Below are positions 46,466-61,256 of a stretch of DNA of 64,000 nt, piece after piece. The number at the start of each line of letters is the position of its first letter. The stretch's first letter is position 1. The notes below the pieces were generated by a model. It saw only the letters and a list, made by a program, of their open reading frames with translations. It had not been told where the DNA came from and made no database searches. The translations under genes and the position numbers were made by a program. Origin of the DNA: Lucifuga dentata (Eukaryota > Chordata > Actinopteri > Ophidiiformes > Bythitidae); the NCBI GenBank assembly GCA_014773175.1, contig VXCM01000425.1:62001-126000 (forward strand), read 5' to 3'.

Positions 46466-49400
46466 TGGACTGCATAGAATTAATGTGAGATAGATGGCAG
46501 AGAGGAGTGGAGATGGTAAAGGAGCTGATTCAACACATCAAATGTATTTTTTTTTTTTTTGCACAGTAGTGCTGCATGGGTCCAGCCCAGAAAGCTGCTG
46601 ATTAATTAACTCGTGAATCTAAATACTCTTATTTGATTAGACCGATGGTAGGTTGTCACACCCACTTCTTAATGTGCAACAAATTAAATTTGGTTGAAAA
46701 AAAAAATTGAAAATACTGCCATGGGGAGGAAGTGCGTAGCATTGTCAATAATTCACGAGGTATTATTTATCATGAAGTGAAAATGAGTTCAGGAAAGTTT
46801 GTTCTCCCCAAGTAAATTAAGTTTACGTATGTCCTAAAGCAAGAAAAAGCTCTTTTACACAGACAACAAAATTTATCCAGGAAGTGAAGTGTCAAACAGC
46901 TCTGCACATGAAGCATTTAAGAGAACGACACCAATGAAACAATGTTTGCACTGTTGGAAAAGATTTTTGGATCAGGTGTTGGTGCAACTGTTCTTGCTCA
47001 AAAATCTTCACACAAAGTTGTACAGTTTAAGTGAACACAGAAAAGAAACACTAAACATGTTTAGCTGGAATAAAATAATACCCCCTTTAATGATAAATTC
47101 ACAACTCTGCATGTTAATGACAAACTTTTCAAATCCGCTTGATGCCTTTTGACACGGTAACCAATGATCTGCTAAGCACAATTAGCATTCGTCATGGTGA
47201 CAGCGTCCAGATATCCGTTCAGCATGCCAAATGAACGAGCCATTTGTTTTGTTTCGACTTGCATTCACACACACATATATGAACTCATTAATTGGCAACA
47301 CACCACATGCTTGCAAATTCCCACCAAGGGAGAGACTGATGATGTTTCACAGGGCAGCAATGTGCAAACGTGTGTTTCCAGCTGTCACTCAAACTGGCCC
47401 TGATGCCTGGAGGAAAACTGCCTCTTCAGTGTTAACAAATTAGCTAAGAGGAGGACGAGATCCAAACCAATCGTGATGAATGTGGAAAAGTAGTGTGTAT
47501 CATTTGACCAATTACCTTACATGGTTATTTAATGTTTCTATGTTGAGACGCACACAACCTCTTCCTGTGAAGAAATGGCCAAGATTGCGTTATGACAAAA
47601 TTAGAATGTACTGCTTCTTAACTATTAAAATAATTCATAGGTACTGTCAAAGTTAATAAAGTAGCTGGAGGGAAATCTGATAGAACAGCAACTTTCTTCC
47701 CTCTATCCTCTTTCTACACCAGCTTACACTGTGCAGGGCGCTGGAACCCATCCCAGCATTCACTGGATGAGCAATAGTTCCAGTAGCCTAATTCCAGTTT
47801 TTTTTGATAGCCTCTCTACATCTCCCTTTTTTAAGTGGCCCAAATCTGATACCTGTTTTGACACAATTCAGATCTGAAACAACTTGCATGTGCAAAGTTG
47901 GTTTAGTTTCTGAGATGGAAATAAAAAAATAATAATTAATAAAATAAAATTAAATAAAAAAAAAACATCTTTACAAGATGCTTTACAAAGGATTTTTGAA
48001 GGTCTGCAACAATTTTCATTATATTTTAAGGTGGATAGGAAGGATTGAAACACTTGTTGCATCTTGAGCATATGCGGAAATGATCAGTTACATTCTACAA
48101 AGTAGAAGAAAGTCATATTTTATGATGTCTGAGTTGGAACAACAATGAAATTCCAGCCCAAAACAGACATGAAAATATCTGGTTCCAATTCTTCTGTTTT
48201 GCTCTTAGCATGTTCACAAAGGACTTGTACCTAGCAGCAAAAACGTTGCAGTAGACTGTGACCTCATATTCACACGCACACAACTAACAAATAAAAGCAG
48301 ACTGCTGCCACTCCATAAACGCTTGATTCACACTCACAACACAAGGGTGAAGTGACTTTCTATCTACAAAGCACTTCCATTTAATTAATCACTATTTCAA
48401 TTCATTAAGTGTATAACCACGACAAGAGAAAAAAGAAGGAAATAGGAAGCAAGTCTCCCATCAAGGTCTAAAGTTAAATACCACTCCAGTGTGCAAATTA
48501 CAACATTAGTTTTTAGGTCAAATTCACTTCAGTTTAGTAGAAATCAGTGATTCTCCTCAGTACTGTGCAGCAATTACATATTTAAATCAAGATTAGTAGA
48601 GATCAGCCTCATTGTCAGATTTTGTTGAACTAAAATGGTGCACTTGATCGTATATTTGGCTTGTTTTTGAGCAAATTCAAGTCATTTTCGCCAAGTGAAC
48701 AGACCAGAGTGAGTCCAGCTTCCAATCAGTCAACATGTTCTCTCAGATGGTCCAAGCCGGAGGTTAGTCTGTGGAGCTGGCGGCTCCTGACAGCAATCTG
48801 GGTTTTGTTCAGCTCCCATCATGTCTGACATCGTTTTGCTATTTCCTCTCCTTTCATNCCCCCGCACACTGTCTGCATCACTCAAGGGAACAACCCAACC
48901 AAGACTAATACACCTTTCCCCCCACCTATTGTACAGTGCCTTCTAGCCTGACGTGACCGCGGTTTCTCACACATTGACACGGAAGACACACATACATACA
49001 CACAAATCCCAGTGCAGGCACGACTCAACATGCCCCTACAGTAGCACAGTTTAATTGAGGTCAGAAGAGAAACAACAGGCTGATTTTTGCCTTTCCCCAC
49101 TCTGTTTTTACCACACATCATCAGAAGGCATCACCTAACAGCACACTGGAGGCCGGAGCTTGGCTAAGTTTAGCACTGCGAACCCAGACAAACTGCAGCG
49201 CGGTCTCGCTAATCTAAACCTCTCAGGAAATGGAGGCTGTTTACTGTTCAAACAAGAGAAAACAATGAAGTACTGGAGGAAAGTAATCAATATGAAAACA
49301 AATATGCATATTTTTGAAAAACCCCTGAAGGGCATAGTTTGCTGGTAGTTGGTACTTCTAATAGCATGTGTTTGTTAATCTGGAACCAGGAACCATCAGC

Positions 49401-52400
49401 ATAAGTAATCTCTAATGATTCAGGAATGGCTAGATGGACTTGATATGCCATATTGCTGATTGGTCGTATACGAGGTGAACAACTGCCATTTTTAAATGCT
49501 CGTGTTTCATTTGTTTAGTACACTGAAAAACAAAGCAGCCTCGCTCCGTTTATTAGAGCTCAGAATTACTCATAACATGGAGCAGTGACAAGAAAAAAAT
49601 AATGAAACAAGATTACAAAAACAACAATGCTCACAATAACTGCACATTGCCCTGAAAAAAGTATTTGCCGCTTTCTGATTGCTTCTATTTTTACACATTT
49701 GTTTAATTGTGTCAGATCTTCAAACAAAATTTAATATAAGACAAAGGCAGCCTGAGTAAACACAAAATAAAGTTTTTAAATGATTATTTCATTTCTTGAG
49801 GAAAAAAACTAATCTAATCAGACACTTGAAGTGTAGCGTGATTGTACGAAATGAACCATGTAGCTCATAATGTAGCTCTGATCTTTACATCCAGAAGCAT
49901 CTATTCTGTATTTTAAACAGCAGGAAACACATATTTAGTGAATGCCTGTGTTCTTTACCTTCATAATCTCACACAGCATCTGAGTTTAAAAACCATATTA
50001 AAATGTAATGTAGCTCCGTTTCAGCAGCGCTGTGACGCACATGTCCAGCAGGTGATGCTAATATATGTCTAACATATTCCTCTTTATCTTTACCCTAACT
50101 TTAAGAAGCACCATTTATGACGACAGTGCACTTTATTCATTGCCATGGTAACCCACAATATTGTACGAGCTCTATGAGGTCTTTTCACAGGAGATACGGC
50201 ACAAAGTGTTGACAGAAACGCTAGAAAATGCATTCTTTTGTAATGAATAGGGAACCAGGCGATATTGCTGTCTGAATGTATCTCTGGGACTCTGCTGTAT
50301 TAATAGTGTAATGCTGAGGGCAAGCGGAGCTGAACTCCTGCAATAACATGCTGGCCACAATGTTAGAACCGATTATCACAATGTAACTGATAACCTTCTT
50401 CCTCGGCACAATATGACGAATGTTGTTTTGACAGGATATGTGTCTGATGTATATCTGTGTGTGCTTGTGTGCGTGAGAACCAGGGGAGATAGTAAAAAGC
50501 GCTTAATCTGTGTTGACCCCAATCAGTCGAAATTAAAAAATGAACACACTGCACGCTGGGCTGACTCTGTACACAACAGCCAGAAATGTATTGGAGGCTG
50601 ACAAAAGAGCAAATATCTTTCGCAACTTAGATCAAGCAGGGCAGATTGTGATACAATTTACATAAAACTGAAAATTGTTTGGTGATGAAATCTTCAAATG
50701 AGATTAGATATATCAAAAAATTTGGCTGTTTTAGGAATTGGGGTCCTATAAATTCATTTGTTACAGTTTACTTGCTTTCTATTAATCAAACATGTATTTG
50801 TATAAGTACCATATATATTTACCAAACATATATTTATATAAGTACTCAGTAAATGCCACAACTTATTTTCTGTGGAAGAGCAAGTTTGGAATAAAACCTG
50901 AACTATTCCTGTTTTCTGGAGCCCTCTGACTGGGATTCTACTGCAGTGTAATATCTGAGGGGCAAAAAGCATGAATTAATACCAATTAAAGCTCAGTGCT
51001 GTAATGTTTACTTACATAATGAAGAACAGGAAATTATTCCAACGACAAAATTAAAATGTGATTTCATGCATATGCATCTGTGACAGTTTTAAGTTAACAA
51101 AGACTTTGCTTCATATTTCTTGAATTATTTCTGCTAGAGGAGCCACGCAGTCATAATATCATGTACTGGTTAAAAATAATCACTTTTGCTCTGAGTGTTA
51201 ACATAAAACTCAATATTTTCATACACCCTGTGGCACACACACATACACACACACACCAAACCTGTGAAAAGTGTAGCTCAAAGAGTATTTTAATGTAAAT
51301 ATGCGTGAGATGAAGCTAATGAAATTGAAATTCGATGCGCTGGGTGGCATCCATAGATTAAAGGTGGGGTCTAGATCTGGACTGGTGTTTAACTGCAGCC
51401 TGCATCTTTTGTTGCCTCCTTTGTAGGTGTGTTTGTGTGCACATTTGTGTACCACTTTAATACATTATGCATTAGAGCGGGTGTGGAGGTGGGGGTGGGG
51501 TCCCTCCCCTGAGGATAGCGCTATCTGCTGCATACACCCTACACATGCTACATGCAGAATGTGACACCGTTCAAGGATGACAGTTTTACAGGAGGCCCCT
51601 TGCTTTTGTCTGTCTTTGTTCCTCGGTCAGGCTTTAATTCAATCTATTCCCAATCCTCTCCCTTTGCCCCATCATATCCTGTGGGACAGTACATCCAGCT
51701 CAGGGGCCATTTCGGTCGTCCTGTGCTGAACATGTCTAGGAAAGCAGGACTCGCTCTCTTCCACAGTGGTCACAGTGGCCGAGCAGCAGAGCTTTCTGCA
51801 AATGATCAGCAATGACACGCTGCCAGTCAAGAAGTTCAAGAAAAGAAGCAAGGAAGAGGGAAGGAATGATGTGGGTGGTGATGAGGGGAAAAGGCACCAG
51901 GATGTGGGACGTAAAAAGATTGTGAGGAGCACATGGGAATAAATAAGATGCGTAAGAAAAGCTTTTTGAGGCATAAACCTGGCAGTACAGATAAAATAAC
52001 AAAATTGTATCCTCAACCACCCAGAGTGATAAGTAATCTCACTCCACATGTGTGTAGTCAGGGCGGCAGTAGTGCTGCAATTGCTACCACAATTAGCTCT
52101 AGTGCCTATGTTACATCTGGGACACGCTGCTATTAAGATAAGTGTGCAGCTTTTCTTCGGTATTCAAAATGGCAGGTATCAGACATAACGTTATTGTGCA
52201 GAGATAATCAACTCTGAATATGTATGAAGCAACGTGTACTGGCACTCGTGCATCAAATCATCTGGCTGCAGCTCCTAACACATGGCGCTCTGGAATCCAA
52301 CAACAAGGATAAGAAGCATGAAATAGGGAGGGAAGAGACTTTAGGCAAAACATGCCACACATGGTTTCACACAAGCAGGTGTAGCTGTGATGCGTGACAC

Positions 52401-52921
52401 AATATCACAATGAAACAGCCTTGTACCTCAAAAAACAACTCATTTATTTGCCAAATCTGTTACTGGGAAACGGAGAAGCTTCAGTGGTTGCATCTATTAT
52501 GCATTTGCTGCTGTAAAGACTCAACTGAAATCAAGAGGATTTGTTATTCGATTTTTGTGCTGTTCAATAAAGGTCTTCAAGGGGTCAATTTGGTTCCTAA
52601 GAACCCAAACCATATCGGAACCCGAGTGTAGCTGGGTTCAAATTATATTCAGTGTACTGGTATAAATTCTGTGGTATAAATATTATACTGTATGCAGAGA
52701 TCTCACATGCTGGTTGGAAATATCTGCAGCTGAGCTATAAAAATGGCATTCCGTATTGTTGGATGCTGTGCCTGCTGTGGAATGACATCCCTCACTCTGC
52801 CCCTCCAGTTTTAAGCCTTCCCCGAGCCCATCTCAAGGGACAGGAAGGAGTGCGTTATCACAGTGAAAGACAATCTCCTTCTGGCTCCTCCTTCCTGCCA
52901 CCAAATGAGGGGTGGTGATCG

Positions 52922-52932
52922 GAGAGAGAGAC

Positions 52933-52970
<38 letters not shown>

Positions 52971-53038
52971 CAGAGAGAGAGATTGTTTGTGTGTGTGTGC
53001 TTGCATGCATTTGTGTGTGTGTGTGTGTGGAGAGAGGG
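52922..53038. repeat. Compound (GA)n / (TG)n low-complexity tract
   Basis: A GA repeat with ACA interruptions (52922-52982) is followed by two TG runs separated by TTGCATGCATT. The long open frames in this segment come only from the repeat having no stop codon in several frames. Confidence 0.95.
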
Positions 53039-54755
53039 AGGCAAGAGGGAGTGCACCACTGGGGAATGTGCACCTGCAATTTTTCTCATTTGACACAGTT
53101 GGTCTTTTGTAGGGTCTCAGGCACAGGGCCTATCGCTTGGGGAGATGTCTCCGAAAGTTATGGCCCTCCATTCCTCATTTTTTTTTTTTTTTTGTTTTTG
53201 CCATATGCACTGAAATTGTTGTTTCGCCACTGTTTACAGTAAATGAGGTAATCTAGTGGCAAGGACGACTCACCAACATCTGCAGGTAATTGAAAGCCAA
53301 GATAAAAATGTAAAGTAAATGGAAAAAGCTGCTATATTACATTCAAGATAGCTGCACATGCTGTTTTTATAATCCAATTTCCACCTGGATTTTTCTGGTA
53401 TTGATTTTTTTCCCTATAAATTTCACCATATTTGGTGTGTTCAACGCATACACACCCACAAAGCCATTTAGATGTAAGCAAAACCTGTACATCCATACTG
53501 GAAAAGACAAATAATAGCAGCTGAGGCAAAAAAGAATAATACGTGGTTATAAAGCAGAATGACTATGTTTCTGCAAAGTCACACTCAATTTATTAGCTTC
53601 TTTATCTTCTATAACATGATGTTAATGTGCATGCGTGCACACTGAATACATTTGTGTGTGTGTATCTCAGAGCAATAAACAGGGCACGAGAAGATCACAC
53701 TCATTACTATTTTGTCTGTTTCCACACTCCATCAAACAGCTCCAGACATTAAGCAGTGGGTCATGAGCTACTTTCGGTGCTACAGCTGAGGGGGGAAGGC
53801 GATCCATCAAAGACCAAAACTGACAATGTCTCCTATGGTGCAAGACTGAGGGCGAGCCGTGACCTGCAGATCCTTCATGCTGCACATGTACAGATGATGT
53901 GGCGGTGACCAGAGAGGGAAATTTGCTTTGTTTGTAGGAGGAAGTGTGTGTGTCTATAGATGAGTAAGGGTCCAGTGTACAGTATTTGCAGGTAAAACAG
54001 GAGAACTGTAAACTACTTGACCTGGGCATTCTTCCAAAGGAGGAGGGCAGGGGCGACGATGCTGAAGAGCTACCATTACTCTTTCCTATCCATTCCTTTT
54101 ATTTTAATGAGAGTGCTATTAATAAGGAAATGGAATGGCTTCCCATGGGAGACGAGCTCCTCCACAATGGCAGCCTTCTTTTGTCAAAGGCTGTATTGAA
54201 TTCCCCTACAAGGCCACTGGGCCATATTGAAGGCCATCTCCAGTATCCACCCACCCACCACCATCCACCACCTCTCTATCGCTTTCTCACTCGCTCCTTC
54301 TCTCTCTTATCCACAAGGTCTCTTGGGCTAATCTGTGCCACAGTAACATTTGATCCCCCCCCCCCCCCNTCTGGTCCGAATGCAGACTTTACAGTACTTT
54401 ATATTGATTCGCTGGGGCATAATCACCGACTACTGTGCATGCTTGGCTTATTCAATGACAGAGCTGAAAGGAGAGGGAGGAATGGAGAAATGCAGGATGG
54501 GGGGAGAGTGATTCAAAAAGAAAACATCAGAGAAGGGTCACAGGCTGTCCTGCATTTAATTGGCATGTTATTAATGCTTTAGTATTCTTTTTCCGTGTAG
54601 GAAGAAGTAAAAAAAAAAAAATCACCTTCATACATTAAACAGTGCATAAGAGGAAGAAGCAGAAGGGAGAAAACAAAGAGATCAAAAGAAAAGACAACTA
54701 ATTAATCCTTTGTTACCTTTTGTTTTTCATTTATTCCCTTGGTTGGTCGAATAAA

Positions 54756-54790
54756 GGGGGCATTGGCTCAGCCGGTCCTCTAATGCCCCC
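54756..54790. repeat. Perfect 9-bp inverted repeat with GC-rich spacer
   Basis: GGGGGCATT (54756-54764) and AATGCCCCC (54782-54790) are exact reverse complements around a 17-nt spacer. A CCTTTGTT word, which is SOX-like, lies about 50 bp upstream. Confidence 0.9.
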
Positions 54791-57700
54791 AGTTGCTCCC
54801 GGAAACTTCAACAACAATGCAGCAACAAAGCTTCATTCACCAAACAAAACAGGACTATAATCAAGACTTACCTACAACACACAAATGGAAGCAGAGAATC
54901 ACTTGTTTAGATGCCGTCATTGTGTTGGTGTGGGAAAAAAATTTAGGCTAGACGATGGTCTTCGTTTTGAGGATTGCTTGTGTTTTCTTGTCACATGCTG
55001 CCATTATGGTGACTGAAACACTTCGCTGCTGTGCGGCCATTAAGCAGCTATGTTACATAAGCTAAATCCAGGAGTGTGTCCATTGAAACATGATCCATGC
55101 ATCTCAGTGTCACCAAACAAGGCCACGACAAGTGGATCGATAAGTCTGCTAAACTGATTGCCAACTAAATTGGTTGGAAGGTGGTGGGAACGGGAGGGTG
55201 TGCCATAAAGGCCACTTCCTGGACTTTTAATATTATATCATTCAATAATGTAAGCCTTTAAAAAGCACAAAATGGGTTCCATTTTCAGAAAGTGAATTGA
55301 AAAAGTTTAAAGCGACCCTCATCTTGGTGTGTTCTACAATGATTGCTGGACACGAAACAACTTGAGCCACATTCAACAATGCACTCACAAGATGTTACAC
55401 CTGACCCATCTGAAAGCAATCAATAGGTTTATGACCTTACCAACTACTCATCAGGTGAGACAGGCAGGCATCAAGACCGATGTAATGATAAATCTGCTCT
55501 GCTGGGAACAAGGGTTCGTAAAAGGCTTTGCCATAAATTTCTCATTGCAAAATTTATAGTACGCAGCACAGAGAAGTACATAGGAAATTATGTTGATATG
55601 ATTAAAATAATTGCTTGGTTAAAAAAAAAAAAGAATAAGTTCCTCGTGACTTCTGCTTGGCGAGCTCCATGGCAAAAAATATTGCTCACAGGGATCTTGC
55701 ACAGTTGTGGTTACTGTTCCTGATTCCCTACTGCCACCTAACTGCAACAAGAGGCTCGCTGTTGTCCTCTTCTGGCTGGTAGGATTAACTGCTTTCATCG
55801 TGTCGCTTTGCATGATGATGGAAAAAAATAATCTTGCTTTTATTTCTACAAGGACTTCCACAGAAACTGGCAGAATGTGGGTCAGTGAATGTCATGAAAT
55901 CGGCATTGTCCTTTGACCTCATCCTTTAAAACACAATCTTCTGCTGATTTGATCACAGCGTTCATCCTGTGAATCGCAATCGTTGTGAAAGGACTGAGCC
56001 TTTTGCTTTTTCATTTTTGAATGACTGCGATGGCGCTGACATGCTGGAGAGAGGCCGAGTAAAATGGAAAGAGACAAGTAGACAGACAAAATGACAGACT
56101 AATAACATGATATAACCCTCGCCACACGCAAAAGAATATATATTATTGACTGTTATTAGTAAGCCACTACATGATACGAGCATATCTGTAGATAGTGGGT
56201 TACAAATCCAAATAATTAGGGAATGCATATGGTGTTGCCCTGAGGCGTGGATTGTGATTGTGTGCTGCTGCAGCAACAATTCATCATCATGCGACAGGCT
56301 TTCCATGCTTCATTCATACCACTCTCATCCATGATTGTGAAATCATGGCAGAGACGGCGCTTGGGGGGANGGGGGGGGGAATCCTCCAAAGCTGAGAGAT
56401 TTGCATATGCTGCAGCATATAACATTGTTGCATGGTATGTAATCATCAGCTGAGTATTTCACAGCGTCTTCTGTGTTAGCTGAATGCTAATATATCACAT
56501 ACTGGCATGTGGATGTATTGGCTTTTTGTTTATGGACGAGAGATAAAAGCCATATGCGGTTCGTGTAAATTTCACAATCAACGAGGGAAAAATAATTAAT
56601 ATCGTCAATTGAGTAAAGAGAAGTCACTGCATTGTGTCTCTGTGTGGTTTCTGCTTGGCCTCCTCAATCGCCGCATTCTGCCCACACCCCAAATTGCTGC
56701 CTGACCCCTGCTGTTAGGAAACCTTGTGGTAATGCTCGCCCACTCTTCACGCCCTGCATGCTGGTCTGCAAGGTTACTTAGCGATTCCCTCTCCAGCACT
56801 GGACATGCACGCACGCATTATGCAGCCTAATGTAAACTAACATCCACTGCCACTTGACCTCGCTGTCAATATCTGTCCTCATTAAACACCATTCAGCCAG
56901 CTGCAAGTCCACTTTAAATGGCATCATTCAGCGCTCACCAAATTATGCCTGTGCAGCCAGGCTGAGTGGATGAGGATTCTAATTCACTTATTTGGAAGAT
57001 ATACACAGGTCCCAATACGGACACCTATAAAACATGCAGAGGTATTTAACCCTGGACGCGTAAAGCAACCTGCCATGCTTAATGCTGCTGTCATTCATTT
57101 CCAGCCCTGACAGTAATTTGACAGTGACTGGCAGTGACGATGGGAAGGGAAAGACATTTTTTTATTCCCCCATTATCAAGGAGCTATTGATTTTTCGCTC
57201 ATTATGAAGGAACGTAAAAAGCGAGGGAGATTTTTTTGAGTGTCGTGCCAGATGTCACAGTAAATTTTGTTGATGGATAACAGCGTAGGGAGAACTGAAA
57301 CTGAGCACAATCATTATGAGGCCTGTATACATTTATTTTATTTTTATTTAATGGCTGCAATGTTACAAAACTGCATGTCCAGAAAATGTCCATCTCAGAC
57401 TGCATAAAAAGGAGAATGATGTCGAATATGCATCTAAATAACAGCTGTGGAGGCCCCTTAGGGGAGGTGAAAAAAGTGAAGTAATTTTTCCGTAATGGCA
57501 GAACAATTTTTTTTTCTTTTTAGGAAGCCTTGTGGGTAAAGCATAATGTGTTCCCAGTAAAAAGAGAGATGATCATAAAATAATTTTGTAAACCTTCACG
57601 CTTTTCTGTTGATAACAATATTACTTATTACTACTTCGAGTAAATTATTACTTTTCCTTTGTTATTTGTCTCATTGGATAGCTGGTATTTTGTTTATCTG

Positions 57701-59944
57701 TCAATTTAATGTATTTTTAAATTATTTTTTCTATGTTCTATCTTTCAACCTTGCAGCGGGAATGTGGTATTATCACTGGGCACAAGCTGCTATTTGTCTG
57801 CCTGCGCCTTTTAATACTTTTGTGGCCAAAATGTAGCTTTTGCATCAGTATGCATCTAACTATGAAAACCTTCTCCAGTGCGGCTGAAGCTTGCTAACTT
57901 GCTCCAGGCTCTTGCAAATTAAGCACATAAACATCTGTGCTTTTATGCACAAAAACAGTAGTTGGTTATAAGTCGATGCTCTGCACAGAGTCCAAGTTTA
58001 CACAGAGAAAATCATTATGAGCGTAGACGATGGTGAGGGCCACACGGATGCATCAGTGAAGCACATCATACAACTCAATTAAGATCTCTCAGACATTTAA
58101 GACCGGGATGCCCGGGGAGCCGTTCCAACTCCTCCTGCAGTCTGACAATAAAACACAGGATTACTGCAGCTGCAACAACTCCATCTGTTGCCTTAGATTT
58201 TTTTTTTATTTTTTTCCCCCACAAACAGCGCCCGGAGGTTTAAAACTGGAACAAACATGGACCTGTGAACAACATGATGCTGTTTTGGGAAGTATGCACA
58301 TTTGTCAACAGCTGAACTGTTGACAGCTAAAACCTGATTGAGTGACTGTGACTGATTTAGTCCTCCTAATCCACGGATAAAGATAAACAGGTGATGTTAA
58401 AGATAATTCATTTAATTTGTGGAATCTTGAAGGTTGCCACCATCCATTATTATTATACACCTAAAAGTATAAGGCTTTTTTACCATCTCATGGAATATTA
58501 AGCTACACATACCACATTTTGCTGTTTACTCTCACCAGAGTCAAACAACGTAGCTTTAATCATCACTTTGCTCGCCTACGTAAAACACAGGCACAGCTGA
58601 AAGTTGTTTTTTTTTAAATATACAAATATATAATGTCACATTTGAACACAAACAAAATTTACACCCGAACCTTATACTGCTGCAAATGAATGATTGACAT
58701 CCACCCACATACTTTCAATCGTTCAGGAGGCATCTCGCCGTCACAACAAAACAGTGTGTGCCTCAGTAGGCTCCACAAAGACGTTTCCTTACCTTTGAAA
58801 TATGAGCTCAAATAAATCATTTGTTTAATTAATTAAGCAAATTAGGCAAATCCAGGGATGCCTTGGCGGACGAAGTTGGCGCCCTGGCACAAGGAGATTA
58901 ATTAAGTAGATCGGGTACGGGAACTGTCAGACTGATGTTTGATGATTTGTTGCTCCTGTATGGTTAGACACGGCTAACCTTCGCCTCAACCTGAGCAATA
59001 CGTGTTTGTGTCGTGCATGTTTGCATGCTTAGATTCAACTTTGTGAGTACTAGGGGAAAATACTATGTCAATGCATACTTAGAAAGAAAGAGAGGCGGAC
59101 GGGGTTGCATGCTCATTTTCCCCAGCCTTTGTGGCTGTGTCTCTTCTGAGCCACTTTGAGTGCATTTGGCAGAAAGTCCATTCACCTGACACTGTTCTGA
59201 GAGCTACGACAGCAGGCAAACGTACACATCTGCTGAACAGATGTGTCAGGCACACATCTGCCTCATCGCCTCATCCATCCCTCATTACATGTCTCACTAA
59301 TGGCGGCGTGATCTCTACTGTCAGGCTCGATGTGTGCACCAGTACCTGGACTTTGCGCTTTCGTCTCTTGGATTGATCCACGAGCCGTCATCCATTAAAG
59401 CATCTATGTCTCGGATTCCGTGGGGTGGTATTAGGTGGTATGAATACAAAATCCTTCCTGGAGAATTTCACATGCGCAGAAACAAATGATTAATGTGCTG
59501 CTCAGACATGGCAGGAGCGTCTGGAGCATTGCTTTTCCATTGTTATTCACCGCTACCAAAAAATGTCAAGAATGTGTGTTGCATCTTTTTTCGGCCCAGA
59601 ATCTGTGCCAGCACTTTTGTCTAATCCTGCTAGACTTTGCATACTTACACAAACCTGAAAGCACACAGAAAGATCATATGAGAACCCCGAAATCACACAC
59701 ACAAACACACACACACAATTTACAACACAACCTAAACACACAGCCCTACATGCCCATTGCTCCTCAAATGCCTTAATCTTAGATTTTTCTTTGCTGCTGT
59801 GATGCTTGGCCAGAAATAGTCTTCATTTCCCTCATACAAGTGTGAGGACAAACATGTCGGACACTTGGACTGTGATGACATAAAAAAAAAAGATGAGCTT
59901 GGAGCTGATGCTGTGCAACTTTGATTGCAGATTCAAAGCTAAAG

Positions 59945-59967
59945 GTGTGTGTGTGTGTGTGTGTGTG
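59945..59967. repeat. (GT)n microsatellite
   Basis: About eleven GT units lie within an intron. Confidence 0.9.
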
Positions 59968-61230
59968 AGTATTTTTGTGTGAAACATGGCATTCATGTCA
60001 ATAAAAACAGCACTACTGCTTGTGTTTCACTTCATTTGTCTGTGCACGTGTGTGTATGCACATGCCTGACTGTACAAAGACACCAGGGACTCTAGATTAC
60101 CATTCCAAAGTAGGCCAGCATCCCCTGGAGTAAAAATTCCAACACTGTCAGGGAGAAAAATAGAGAATAATATATCCCACTACAATGCTAAAGCTTTCCT
60201 AGCTAGAGTTCACTGGCAACATCTGGACTCATCTGCTTACAGCTGTGGGTTTGGGTATTATATGTGATTGCTTTATCTTGCATAAAGTGCCAAACTATTT
60301 ACTTGGAATGTCAACCACTTAATCTGGCATTTAGAAGCTGGCGTTTGTGCAGGCAGATCTGTAATGCTCAAATACAATTCCTTTAGGATATTGTTGAAGC
60401 TCCAGAAGCCGGATGGTCTGATGGTTTTCCAACAGAACCAATGAGTGATTAATTGTTGGGGTATGACTGCCTGTACAGGTGTTTTTGCATGCTTTAGCCC
60501 ATTTATTCTACAGTAAATCATGTATATAGTCATGTTGACCATTTTCCAGTCCAAACAGTTCCTTAGATTGATGGATGCTTTTTTTTCCCTACATTTAGTA
60601 CCACAGTGACATAAAAACCCAGAACAATGGAAGCCTGGAAGGTAGGAAAAAATGCAGTCATCAATTCAGAAAGCCTTCAACACTGAAGTAATGTGAAGAA
60701 AGTCTATGTGGAATTTGTGGTAAATGAGTTAAAACATGCAAAAACACCTGTATGCCCTTTAAATCAATCATGCTGCTTTTAGAGTGATTTATCATCCAAT
60801 AGTTAAGGTTCACTGTTTTTGATTGTCAGTGGTTTATCTCAAAAAAAAAAAAATTTTTTTTGTAAAAGAACAAATTAGTTTCACCCAGACTTTATTTACA
60901 CCTCCTTGTCATATTTCTTGTTCCTACTACTATTTCTTTTTTTTGGAGATTTTGAGACAAGTTGCCAGAGTTCCTCATTGTAAGTAAAAATTAAATAAAA
61001 AGTTGAAACTACTGAAATATATTCTGATAGCCACCTGTGTATTTTTTCCATGCATTTTTTTAAAGCACAAACAGAAAATAATGATATCTACCAATAATCA
61101 CTCAGTGGCTATCAGAATATCAGGGATCATTTAAAACTGACATTAAAAAAAAAAAACAAAAGGGCTGTATTCTGGATGAATTTTTGCCTGTGTGTAACAG
61201 GGTCTGTGTTCGTTTTAAGTTAAGGTAGGC

Positions 61231-61256
61231 TGTGTGTGTGTGTGTGTGTGTGTGTG
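61231..61256. repeat. (TG)n microsatellite
   Basis: Thirteen TG units lie within an intron. Confidence 0.92.

Noticed and set aside
47715..47775. Fish repeat phrase (GCAGGGCGCTGGAACCCATC) as a transposon feature
   Set aside because: Too short and edge-less to delimit or classify; mentioned only in the intron description.
53986..54582. 198-codon plus-strand open frame
   Set aside because: It crosses a C-run and an N at 54369, has no domain-like composition or splice-consistent edges, and lies in an intron on the strand opposite adgrl3.
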